Assembly (NCBI GenBank): GCA_910578845.1
Contig: CAJTSL010000007.1
Span: 22,500 to 86,499, forward strand
Origin: an uncultured Lachnospiraceae bacterium
GTDB lineage: Bacteria; Bacillota; Clostridia; Lachnospirales; Lachnospiraceae
DNA: 64,000 bases
Direction: 5' to 3'
The position numbers and the translations under genes are program-made. Positions 15,715 to 23,451 of the stretch are shown here, piece after piece; position 1 is the stretch's first letter; every line of letters starts with the position of its first letter. The notes under the pieces were generated by a model that saw only the letters and a program-made list of their open reading frames with translations, searched no databases and had not been told where the DNA came from.

Positions 15715-17868
15715 TCAAATTTTAAACACCGAAATTTCTGATTTCAAACCCTGCATATTTTCACCCAAAAGCTCTGCCGTTTTATTCAGATTTTCCACAT
15801 TAGCCAAGAGCATGCATGCGATATCCTTGACTTTTTCGGCACTGTTAGCGGTTTCTTCAATGATATTGGAGATATTCTGCACGCCCTGGACAGTGTCACG
15901 GCGCTCAATATCGGCTTTATCCATACTATCCACAATGTCTTTCAATCCCGCTGCAAGGGAGCTCATCTGTTCCCTCATGTCTCCAAAAACTTTAATGACC
16001 TGCTCCACCGATTCGCTCTGCAACGCCACCATTTCCTGCGCCTGTCCGGCGTTCCTCACGCTGTTCTCCGTCTGTGCCATAATCTGTGTCACATTCCGCT
16101 GGATCTCTCCCGCCGCGGTTGCCGAATCATCCGCCAGCTTACGGATCTCTTCCGCTACGACCGAGAATCCTCTGCCGGCATCTCCTGCCCTTGCCGCTTC
16201 AATAGAGGCATTCAATGACAAAAGGTTCGTCTGCTCAGAGATGGATGTAATCGTTTCCACAAAAGAATTAATGATTTCATATTCTTTCTTCAAAGACTCA
16301 ATGCTTGTACCTACTTCAGACGTCATCTCTGTCGTTTTCCTTGCACGTTCTCCTAGTAGCTGTATGATCTCTATTCCTTGATTGATCATATCTTCATTCT
16401 CATCCACCAGCATCTCTACCTTCTCTACGACTTTGCCTACTTCTTGGATTTCGTTGGAGAGAATATCCGTCCTGGTCACACATTCCTGCGCATTTTCTGT
16501 CTGTCTGCCAATACCTTCGTGAATCTCTTCAATCACTCTCGTAATGTCATGCGAGTATTCGTCAATTACCGTTGAAACCTCTTCCACGCTCGTTGCAGAT
16601 TTCTCTAATTCATTAGTCGCATTCGTCACCTGGTTCACCAGTTTCTTGGTATTGGCAATCATATTCGTCGCAGATCCCGCAAGATTCCGGAATTCATCAT
16701 GCCCCTTCGCCTGTATCGTAATGGTCAGGTCGCCTTTTGCCACTTCACCGAATTTCTTAGAAATGCCTTTCATATTCGCCTGAATCCCTGCCGCAACGAA
16801 TATACCGATCACCAATGCAATGATGCATGCCAGAATAACAAGCACTACTGTCAGCATCTTGATCTCCTCTGCCTGGCTTGTTACCGTGCTCATCGGCACC
16901 AACGCACATACGGTAATGTCTTCTATGTCATTGCTCCTTGTATAAAAGAACAGGTAATTCCTTCCCCGGTAATCGATCTGGGCAGAGCCGCTCATGTTCT
17001 CAGCATTGATTTCTCCGAAGAAATCCTGCCCAAAGAAGACCAACTCCCCTTCCGCAAACGCGCTCGTTTGTCCTTCCTCTAACTGCTCCGCGACGATTTC
17101 TCTTCCGTTTTCAGTAACAAATCCAATTACACTGCCCTCTCCCAAGTCTAACCCGGATATTAACTCCGTAATCGTGTCTTTCTTAATGTCAATGACAACA
17201 CATCCGTTCTTAGACTTTGTAAGGATTTCATACGACAATATATATTCATCGTCTGTTTTCTCTATCGCCTCATCAATAAGCGGATGGAAATCAATCCAAG
17301 TCTCTATGCTGCTCTTCCCATTCGATACAGACTCCCGGTGCGCCTTCAGAATGCCCGGTGTGCTTTTATTCGTGGCGGTTGAGATGATCGCAAGATCTTC
17401 TTTCGGAATGATATGTATATTGCTGATAAAAGGAATTGCCGTCTGAGACGATATCATATCCGTATCAATGCTACGTAACGTATCTTTCTTCTCAATCGGC
17501 GAATTCTCTAATGTTCCCTGAAGATATCTGCCGACATCCACGTCAAATGCATATTTTAACCCTTCCGCTTTTATGAAAGAACAGCTCATCTCGATATATT
17601 CCTTCGTCATTTCCATCGTCTGTAGCGTGGACTCCTGAAACTTCTCGCTAAGTCCCTCTTCCGCTTTCCGATACGCTGAAACGCCTATAATGACCATGAA
17701 CACAATCGGGACAAGAAAGCAAATTACAATTTTGTTGCGGATGCCAAGCAGCATGAAGCTTGAAGATTTCTCAACCTTCTTCAGATCCTTTCCTACCTTT
17801 TCAGGTTTCGGTTTCTGACTGACAGTAGTCTTTTTTTCTTTTGTGATTTTTACTTTTTCTTTTTTCAT
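15715..17868 (-). CDS. Methyl-accepting chemotaxis protein
   Basis: A 717-residue transmembrane chemoreceptor. Order: a Lys-rich cytoplasmic start of about 43 residues, TM1 (about 46-66), a Cache-like sensory domain of about 260 residues outside, TM2 (MLTVVLVILACIIALVIGIF), a HAMP segment, then the long helical signalling domain. The hairpin tip that contacts CheA/CheW is visible in SEQTNLLSLNASIEAARAG and VVAEEIRKLADDSA. It lies upstream of the rhamnogalacturonan-type binding protein on the same strand but that operon has its own promoter. It may sense pectin oligosaccharides directly or via the binding lipoprotein. The implied motility is not otherwise seen here. Confidence 0.93.
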   Translation of the reverse strand: MKKEKVKITKEKKTTVSQKPKPEKVGKDLKKVEKSSSFMLLGIRNKIVICFLVPIVFMVIIGVSAYRKAEEGLSEKFQESTLQTMEMTKEYIEMSCSFIKAEGLKYAFDVDVGRYLQGTLENSPIEKKDTLRSIDTDMISSQTAIPFISNIHIIPKEDLAIISTATNKSTPGILKAHRESVSNGKSSIETWIDFHPLIDEAIEKTDDEYILSYEILTKSKNGCVVIDIKKDTITELISGLDLGEGSVIGFVTENGREIVAEQLEEGQTSAFAEGELVFFGQDFFGEINAENMSGSAQIDYRGRNYLFFYTRSNDIEDITVCALVPMSTVTSQAEEIKMLTVVLVILACIIALVIGIFVAAGIQANMKGISKKFGEVAKGDLTITIQAKGHDEFRNLAGSATNMIANTKKLVNQVTNATNELEKSATSVEEVSTVIDEYSHDITRVIEEIHEGIGRQTENAQECVTRTDILSNEIQEVGKVVEKVEMLVDENEDMINQGIEIIQLLGERARKTTEMTSEVGTSIESLKKEYEIINSFVETITSISEQTNLLSLNASIEAARAGDAGRGFSVVAEEIRKLADDSATAAGEIQRNVTQIMAQTENSVRNAGQAQEMVALQSESVEQVIKVFGDMREQMSSLAAGLKDIVDSMDKADIERRDTVQGVQNISNIIEETANSAEKVKDIACMLLANVENLNKTAELLGENMQGLKSEISVFKI

Positions 17869-17902
17869 CTTGTAGCCACCTGCCCCTTTCCATAGTAGAA
17901 CT

Positions 17903-17908
17903 ATTATA
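17903..17908 (-). promoter_or_regulatory. Possible -10 element of the chemoreceptor gene
   Basis: TATAAT on the minus strand, 35 nt before the chemoreceptor ATG. The -35 region 17 nt upstream is only TTTTAA, so the promoter call is tentative. GGAAAGGGG precedes the ATG at long spacing. Confidence 0.4.
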
Positions 17909-17963
17909 CAATAAATCCTGCTATTTTAAAACACATTTTGTGAATATTTCCAACTGAAATGCA

Positions 17964-17972
17964 TGTTATAAT
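17964..17972 (+). promoter_or_regulatory. Extended -10 promoter of the serine hydrolase gene
   Basis: TGTTATAAT, an extended -10 (TGn plus TATAAT at 17967-17972), lies 45 nt before the ATG at 18017. No good -35 is spaced correctly, as is common for extended -10 promoters. Confidence 0.5.
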
Positions 17973-18016
17973 CATATCAATATGAAAAATCACCATTTTT
18001 GAAAGGCGGAATATTT

Positions 18017-19525
18017 ATGCTTACATTTGAACAATCCACACCCGAATCGCTCGGCGTCCCCTCGGATTCCATCATACGTTTCATCAAGCGGCTTCAAGCA
18101 CGGCAGATCCCAATGCATAGCTTGCTCCTAATGCGGCACGATAAACTATTTTTTGAAGGTTATTACGCTCCCTATAATGCCTCTACCTTGCACCGCATGT
18201 TTTCTATCAGCAAAAGCTTCACTTCGATCGCGATCGGGTTGCTCGTTGATGAAGGAAGGCTCTCTCTGGATGACCCGATCATTCACCATTTCCCCGAGAA
18301 GCTCCCGGCAAAAGTCCATCCCTGGATTGCCGCAATGACCATCCGGGATATGTTAATGATGCGTTCCTGCCACGCCGCGACCACCTATAAGCTCGACATG
18401 TCCTCAGACTGGGTTGAAAGCTATTTCACAACGGCGCCCACGCACCCTGCCGGCACGCTTTTCCATTATGATACTTCCGCACCGCACACCCTCTGTGCGC
18501 TGGTGGAGAAAATGACCAAGCTGGACATGCTGGATTATCTGAAAGAAAAACTTCGCCCGTTAGGCTTTTCGGAATGCTCCTATATATTAAAAGACCCTTT
18601 TGGCGTATCTATGGGCGGCAGCGGTTTGGTCGCCCTTCCTATGGATATGCTAAAATTCGGCTACTTCCTCGCGCACAAAGGCTTCATCGGTGGGCAACAG
18701 CTTATCTCGCCCGCTTATATTGATATGGCAGTATCTCCTATGAGTGAAACATGCGTGACAGCGCCGCTCCCAAGCGAGGCGCAAGGATATGGCATGCAAT
18801 TCTGGCGTGGCGAAAAGAACAATTATGTCTGTTACGGCATGGGCGGACAGCTTATTATCGTCTTCCCAGATTATGATCTTATCTGTGTCACGACAGCAGA
18901 TACCCAATCAATCGCTGGCGGCAACCAGCAGATCTATGATGCCTTATACGAAGAGCTCCTGCCTTTCCTACAGGACGCTCCGCTGCCGGAAGACCCAAAG
19001 GCTGCCTCCTCCTTAGCAGACATGCTCCCTTCCCTTTGCATAGAGCCTTTATCCAGCACACTCTCACCCGAAAAAGCATTGGAAAATATGCACAAAATAA
19101 ACGGTAAGACTTTTCTCGTCCAGACACCAAGTTCCGAATTTGAAAGTTTTACCGTTCACCTGGAAGGCCAAACCGGGAAATTATCTTTCGCATACCGCGG
19201 AAAGCCTTATGCGGTATCCTTCGGCCTTGGTAATCTTGTGACAGGTTCTTTCCCAATCTATGATATGCAATATGCCGCAAGCGGCGCCTGGCTCTTAGAC
19301 GGCACGCTTTATATCAAAGCCCACATTATCGACGCTTACGTAGGCAATGTGCAATTCCAGCTATCTTTCCGGGAAAAGGAGCTGGTGATTTTCATGCGCA
19401 AGAAAGAAGAAAGCCTGTTCCAGGAATTCGATGGCCATTTGTATTGTACGCAAGTAGAATCAAAGACCCCGCTGCAAGCAACGGGATATCAAACTTGCAG
19501 CACTACAGAGCAGCGGGGTATTTGA
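18017..19525 (+). CDS. Serine hydrolase of the beta-lactamase / penicillin-binding-protein fold
   Basis: A 502-residue protein of the class C beta-lactamase-like superfamily. The SxxK nucleophile motif is S63-I-S-K66 in MFSISKSFTS, followed by IAIGLLVDEGRLSLDDPI, typical of esterase-like members. A Tyr at FHYDTSAPHTL fits the second motif (YxN-like, here YDT), and GMGGQLIIVFPDYDL the third. The C-terminal 170 residues form an additional domain. No signal peptide, so a cytoplasmic esterase or peptidase is more likely than a beta-lactamase. AAAGGCGG precedes the ATG at 18017; an upstream TTG in frame lies before that site. Its place in the pectin cluster suggests a sugar esterase, unproven. Confidence 0.85.
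   Translation: MLTFEQSTPESLGVPSDSIIRFIKRLQARQIPMHSLLLMRHDKLFFEGYYAPYNASTLHRMFSISKSFTSIAIGLLVDEGRLSLDDPIIHHFPEKLPAKVHPWIAAMTIRDMLMMRSCHAATTYKLDMSSDWVESYFTTAPTHPAGTLFHYDTSAPHTLCALVEKMTKLDMLDYLKEKLRPLGFSECSYILKDPFGVSMGGSGLVALPMDMLKFGYFLAHKGFIGGQQLISPAYIDMAVSPMSETCVTAPLPSEAQGYGMQFWRGEKNNYVCYGMGGQLIIVFPDYDLICVTTADTQSIAGGNQQIYDALYEELLPFLQDAPLPEDPKAASSLADMLPSLCIEPLSSTLSPEKALENMHKINGKTFLVQTPSSEFESFTVHLEGQTGKLSFAYRGKPYAVSFGLGNLVTGSFPIYDMQYAASGAWLLDGTLYIKAHIIDAYVGNVQFQLSFREKELVIFMRKKEESLFQEFDGHLYCTQVESKTPLQATGYQTCSTTEQRGI
19467..19518 (+). other. Nested hairpin overlapping the end of the serine hydrolase gene
   Basis: CCCCGCTGC (19467-19475) pairs with GCAGCGGGG (19510-19518), with TGCAAG / CTTGCA nested inside. 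The right arm ends 5 nt before the stop codon and is followed by a short TATTTG tract. It may act as a terminator that overlaps the coding region. Confidence 0.5.
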
Positions 19526-19532
19526 TCCTCAC

Positions 19533-19587
19533 GGCAGTCGCCAAATGTCTGCAAGCAGCCACTTGGCTCGTTGCCCGCGGGAATAAA
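19533..19587. repeat. Family E intergenic repeat, copy 1
   Basis: The stretch around CGCCAAATGTCTGCAAGCAG and on through CACTTGGCTCGTTGCCCGCG matches 41051-41108 with a few substitutions. It lies directly after the serine hydrolase stop. No open frame with a ribosome binding site is present. Confidence 0.75.
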
Positions 19588-19593
19588 CAACCC

Positions 19594-19640
19594 AATCCCC
19601 ATGTCAGAGCAGTTTACTGCGATGACACGCGCCGGGGCGA
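19594..19640. repeat. Family D intergenic repeat, copy 1
   Basis: ATGTCAGAGCAGTTTACTGC at 19601-19620 is identical to 44931-44950, and similarity extends on both sides (AATCCC before; CACGCG-CGG after). Confidence 0.75.
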
Positions 19641-19666
19641 CGCAAATCTGTAACGCTCCGACACAG

Positions 19667-19740
19667 CTTGCGAACTTTGGAGCCATGACGCTATCAGCGC
19701 GGGCTCAAATTCGCAGTTGAAAAATCAAAGTTTTTTCAAC
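19667..19740. repeat. Family C intergenic repeat, copy 3
   Basis: CTTGCGAACTTTGGAGCCAT followed by GACGCTATCAGCGC matches 20681-20714 closely. It ends in a hairpin, GTTGAAAAA (19716-19724) / TTTTTCAAC (19732-19740). The 286 bases 19526-19811 hold only these stacked repeats and a terminator. Confidence 0.75.
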
Positions 19741-19751
19741 CTATCAAAATA

Positions 19752-19779
19752 GAGAATGCCCATTTCCCAGGGCATTCTC
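19752..19779 (-). terminator. Terminator after the TIM-barrel isomerase gene
   Basis: A perfect 10-bp stem GAGAATGCCC / GGGCATTCTC with an 8-nt loop, then TATTTTG on the minus strand. It lies 32 nt past the isomerase stop and between convergent genes. Confidence 0.7.
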
Positions 19780-19811
19780 CAATGTAAAGAAAATCCGCTC
19801 TATAGACCATG

Positions 19812-20657
19812 CTACTCTACCGTGCATGCATCCCAAAGGCCTTGTATATATTCTCTGGCTCCCACGGCATTTTCTGGATTTGTATTTTCCAGCGTCACAT
19901 GCACATATGGCTTTTCTTTCTTAATGAAACGAATGATCTCGTCATAATCCATTTCTCCCGTCCCAGCCGCTACAGAAACCAATTCGTTGTTTTCTACGCG
20001 GAAATCTTTAATGTGTACAACGGCGATATCTTTACCAAGCAGGCTGATCGCTTCATGGATAATCTGTTCTCTGTTCTGGTAATTGCTAATGTCTAAGAGA
20101 TTCACCGGATCGAAGATGATCTGAAGATTGGGCGATGCAATTTCGTCAAGCACCTGTCTGGCACGCGTTGGATTGCATACAATATGCTTAAATACCGGCT
20201 CGATTGCAAAGATCACGCCCATCTTCTCCGCATATTTCACTACCGGCTTTACATTTTCTATGAAAATCTGTAGCGCTTCTTCCGAATGGTTGCGTTCCTC
20301 ATATTGATATGCTTCATTGACCGCTCCGGTCTCTGTCCCTACTACGCCTGCTCCCAGAAGAGAGGCAAAACGGATATGAGCCAAATACCGCGCCTGGTTT
20401 TTGCGCAGACTTTCCACATTTGGATTTGCCAGGTTCAAATAACAGCCAAGCACTGCGATATCAAGCTTATTCTTTGCGAATAAATTCCGCAAATAGCAGG
20501 CAAATCCCGGTGTCAGCGCGCTATCCGATACCGAATGCCCGGTAATCACTTTCGAAAGCGCCAAATGCCCACAGAGAAATCCCTGTTCTTGTGCAATCTG
20601 CAAACGTTCTTCAAGCGGCGCCTTCCTAATATCATGTAACCGTATTCCTAACTGCAT
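19812..20657 (-). CDS. Sugar phosphate isomerase/epimerase, TIM-barrel (AP endonuclease 2 superfamily)
   Basis: A 281-residue protein starting MQLGIRLHDIRKAPLEERL, the opening of the xylose-isomerase-like TIM barrel. Expected metal ligands are visible in FAIEPVFKH (Glu), IIFDPVNLLD (Asp), VVHIKDFR (His) and HVTLENTNP (Glu). Substrate could be a keto sugar acid or other sugar of the pectin pathway. The start at 20657 has GGAGG 7 nt upstream, provided by a repeat element; the frame extends 67 codons further back through that repeat but no start there is convincing. It follows the GH28 gene on the same strand. Confidence 0.85.
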   Translation of the reverse strand: MQLGIRLHDIRKAPLEERLQIAQEQGFLCGHLALSKVITGHSVSDSALTPGFACYLRNLFAKNKLDIAVLGCYLNLANPNVESLRKNQARYLAHIRFASLLGAGVVGTETGAVNEAYQYEERNHSEEALQIFIENVKPVVKYAEKMGVIFAIEPVFKHIVCNPTRARQVLDEIASPNLQIIFDPVNLLDISNYQNREQIIHEAISLLGKDIAVVHIKDFRVENNELVSVAAGTGEMDYDEIIRFIKKEKPYVHVTLENTNPENAVGAREYIQGLWDACTVE

Positions 20658-20658
20658 T

Positions 20659-20827
20659 TTAATCCTCCATTCTTGCTCAACTTGCGAATTTTGGGGCCAA
20701 GACGCTATCAGCGCCGGCACAAATTTGCATACTTTGTTTACAAATTTTCGCCATCTCAGGTAAATTTGTGACGCTCTGGCACAAATTGCGGGTTGAAAAA
20801 TTAGTGCATCAGCATGATTTTTCAACC
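20659..20827. repeat. Family C intergenic repeat, copy 2
   Basis: 20659-20691 is identical to 3252-3284. The element ends at the start codon of the isomerase gene and supplies its GGAGG. The far end is a hairpin, GGTTGAAAAAT (20791-20801) / ATTTTTCAACC (20817-20827), touching the GH28 stop codon. Between them lies an insertion of about 60 nt, rich in CAAATTT motifs, absent from the other copies. The element fills the whole 169-nt gap. Confidence 0.8.
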
Positions 20828-22404
20828 TATACCCCTTTACCATCCTTCTCAAACTCATCTACGCCCTGTAATTCATAAGCTTCTCCGACAAAATCTTCTA
20901 TCGACACATTGTCCAATATTAGTTTTTTCACATTTGTTGCATGAATGCCCCTCTTAGAAGACGGCTCTATCCCGCTTGACATGATCGGCACATCCACTTT
21001 GGCATCTTTGGCAAAAGAGATAAAACAGTTGCGCATCTCAATCTTCTCAATCTTCTGCTCTGGAAGGCCTTCGAAAAACGCCGCAGCAACATGGCAATCC
21101 GTGGCGCGTATATTTTCAAACAGAAAACGCTTCATCGCAGGCGTCCTATCATCTACAGGATATTCTTCCCTTGATTGCACATATTCTGTCCGCCCATCCG
21201 GGTCACAGAAATAAAAAGCATTCGCCGTAAAAGGCGTCATCACATGTTCCATCTCAATATCCCTAAAAACAATTTCATCCAAAACCGAATCTTTGCCCCG
21301 CCCACGTCTCGTTTTAATCCGTAAGCCACGATCCGTATGGGCGAAACGGCATTTCTCCACAAGCATATTGCGAACGCCAGCGCCGATTTCGCTGCCCACT
21401 GTAACGGCGCCATGCCCGTCTTCCATCAGGCAATGGCTGATATGCACGTTCTCGGAAGGCCTCTTATGCTTCTTGCCCATATATGCTTTCCCGGATTTCA
21501 CAGCGATACAGTCATCCCCTAAGGAAAAATGAACGCCCAGGATCTCTACATTGCGACAAGATTCCGGATCAAGCCCATCCGTATTGGGGGATTGCTGTGG
21601 ATTCCGGATCGTCAGATTGGCAAACAGCAGCTCATCGCTAAAATAGGGATGGATCACCCACGCCGGACTATTACAGAACGTCAGCCCTTGCACCTCGATC
21701 TGCCCGCAATGGTTTAGGAATAGCATCCGTGGGCGGAACGCCCCTACCATTACTTTCGGATTATGCCACCAATTATCGGTAGACGCACATCCGTTTATGA
21801 CACCTTCCCCATATAACTTTACATCAGATACGCCAATCCCACTAATGATGCCCGCGAACATTGGCAACGGATTGCCTTCCCACGTCCCCAGATTATATTC
21901 GTCCTGTTCGTCATAGCTTTCAATCAATCCCGGGAACTTCACGAAACGGCTTCTGTCTGTCTCGGCGAGAAGCTCCGCCCCTTTGGCAATTTCCATACGG
22001 ATACCGCTCTTTAGGAAAATACTCGTAACCTTATATTTACCCTTCGGCACCAAGACACGGCTTTTAGGCGGACACGCCATAATCGCTGCCTGGATAAAAT
22101 TGGTGTCATCCGACATACCGTCCCCCGCGGCGCCAAGGTCTTTCACATTAACGGTAACATATTCTTCTTCCGTCCGAAAAGGAACGCTGCCTTTCAGATC
22201 CCCATCATTTCCTACTACTTTTAATACATAATCCGTGTCCGGTTTTAAATCAAACAAACTGGTAATGACTGTTTTCGTCTCTTTCTGCTCTACATCATTC
22301 AGGAACAGACGGTATGACTGCACTGTTTCATATGTCCCGCCGTCATCAAGCGCAAATGTGGCGCTGCGTGCAGTTTTCATAATCACTCGAATCTCCATAT
22401 CCAT
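20827..22404 (-). CDS. GH28 polygalacturonase, cytoplasmic exo type, with N-terminal fibronectin-III-like domain
   Basis: Hydrolyses alpha-1,4-galacturonan. Of 525 residues, about 1-85 form a fibronectin-III-like sandwich (VITSLFDLKPDTDYVLKVVG), followed by the right-handed beta helix beginning VNVKDLGAAGDGMSDDT. All GH28 active-site motifs are visible: NTDGLD, GDDCIAVKSG, GHGAVTVGSE and RGLRIKT. The layout and lack of a signal peptide resemble exo-polygalacturonases that trim imported oligogalacturonides. The ATG at 22404 has AAAGG 7 nt upstream; a GTG two codons earlier is less likely. A repeat fills the gap to the isomerase gene. Confidence 0.93.
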   Translation of the reverse strand: MDMEIRVIMKTARSATFALDDGGTYETVQSYRLFLNDVEQKETKTVITSLFDLKPDTDYVLKVVGNDGDLKGSVPFRTEEEYVTVNVKDLGAAGDGMSDDTNFIQAAIMACPPKSRVLVPKGKYKVTSIFLKSGIRMEIAKGAELLAETDRSRFVKFPGLIESYDEQDEYNLGTWEGNPLPMFAGIISGIGVSDVKLYGEGVINGCASTDNWWHNPKVMVGAFRPRMLFLNHCGQIEVQGLTFCNSPAWVIHPYFSDELLFANLTIRNPQQSPNTDGLDPESCRNVEILGVHFSLGDDCIAVKSGKAYMGKKHKRPSENVHISHCLMEDGHGAVTVGSEIGAGVRNMLVEKCRFAHTDRGLRIKTRRGRGKDSVLDEIVFRDIEMEHVMTPFTANAFYFCDPDGRTEYVQSREEYPVDDRTPAMKRFLFENIRATDCHVAAAFFEGLPEQKIEKIEMRNCFISFAKDAKVDVPIMSSGIEPSSKRGIHATNVKKLILDNVSIEDFVGEAYELQGVDEFEKDGKGV

Positions 22405-22550
22405 AACCACGCCTTTCTCTCAATCTGCAAGCTTTCATACATACACAATACCCGCCTCGCAGGCATATTCCGTACAGATTGGTTCCGCCATCCAGACAAC
22501 CGACGCTTACTGGTAGCCACGTCATCGCCCGGACAACTGCCCACTATACG

Positions 22551-22581
22551 AAAAAAGGTGGCGGCAAACAATGCCGCCACC
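22551..22581 (-). terminator. Intrinsic terminator after the KduD-like gene
   Basis: A perfect 10-bp GC-rich stem (GGTGGCGGCA 22557-22566 / TGCCGCCACC 22572-22581), 5-nt loop, and a run of six T on the minus strand. It ends the uxaB-uxaA-SDR transcript 27 nt past the SDR stop. Confidence 0.92.
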
Positions 22582-22608
22582 CCTGGTTCACAATAATTCA
22601 CACATTCC

Positions 22609-23412
22609 TTAGCCTGGCTGTTTGCCAATATAAGCAAGGATACCGCCATCTACATAAACAACATGTCCGTTGACAAAGTTAGATGCATCGGATGCAAGGA
22701 AAACTGCCGTTCCCTGAAGGTCTTCCGCTTCACCCCATCTTGCCGCCGGTGTCTTCGCAATGATGAACTGGTCAAACGGATGCCTAGAGCCATCAGGCTG
22801 GATCTCACGAAGCGGTGCTGTCTGAGGAGTTGCGATATAGCCAGGCCCAATGCCGTTACACTGAATATTAAACTCGCCATATTCTGACGCAATATTCTTG
22901 GTAAGCATCTTCAAGCCACCCTTTGCCGCCGCGTATGCGGATACAGTCTCACGTCCAAGTTCACTCATCATCGAGCAGATATTGATAATTTTCCCATGTC
23001 CTTTTTTGATCATGGAAGGGATAACTGCCTTAGATACAATGAAAGGAGCGTTCAAGTCTACATCAATGACCTGTCTGAATTCAGCAGCCGTCATATCGCA
23101 CATCGGGATACGCTTAATGATTCCTGCGTTATTTACGAGGATATCAATAACGCCTACTTCTTCTTCTACCTTAGCGACCAGCTCATTTACTTGCTCTTCA
23201 TTCGTTACGTCGCATACATAACCATGCGCTTCGATGCCTTTTTCCTTATAAGCTGCAAGACCTTTATCCACCAGTTCCTGCTTGATATCATTGAAGACGA
23301 TAGTCGCACCTGCCTCTGCATATGCCGTTGCAAGCGCAAAACCGATCCCGTAAGACGCACCTGTTACGAGAGCTACCTTGCCTTCCAATGAAAACTTGTC
23401 TAAAATTGCCAT
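22609..23412 (-). CDS. kduD: SDR sugar-acid dehydrogenase, KduD / gluconate 5-dehydrogenase-like
   Basis: A 267-residue classical SDR with TGASYGIG at about 18-25, NNAG, the catalytic Ser in NICSMMSELG, YAAAK, and C-terminal NGHVVYVDGG. It falls between gluconate 5-dehydrogenase and 2-deoxy-gluconate 3-dehydrogenase. In this operon with uxaA and uxaB, and with kduI nearby, the expected reaction is reduction of 2,5-diketo-3-deoxygluconate to KDG (KduD). Retained RETVSAYAAAKGGLKMLTK and IGPGYIATPQT fit the sugar-acid branch. A GGAGG site precedes the ATG. Symbol is assigned by context, so a gluconate or other keto-acid substrate is possible. Confidence 0.85.
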   Translation of the reverse strand: MAILDKFSLEGKVALVTGASYGIGFALATAYAEAGATIVFNDIKQELVDKGLAAYKEKGIEAHGYVCDVTNEEQVNELVAKVEEEVGVIDILVNNAGIIKRIPMCDMTAAEFRQVIDVDLNAPFIVSKAVIPSMIKKGHGKIINICSMMSELGRETVSAYAAAKGGLKMLTKNIASEYGEFNIQCNGIGPGYIATPQTAPLREIQPDGSRHPFDQFIIAKTPAARWGEAEDLQGTAVFLASDASNFVNGHVVYVDGGILAYIGKQPG

Positions 23413-23451
23413 TTCTTTCTCCTCCTTTATATTTGAATAATAAGTGGCTTA

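Noticed and set aside
15638..16381. A 247-codon plus-strand frame antisense to the chemoreceptor
   Set aside because: It overlaps the conserved signalling domain. Helical heptad coding gives long antisense frames by chance.
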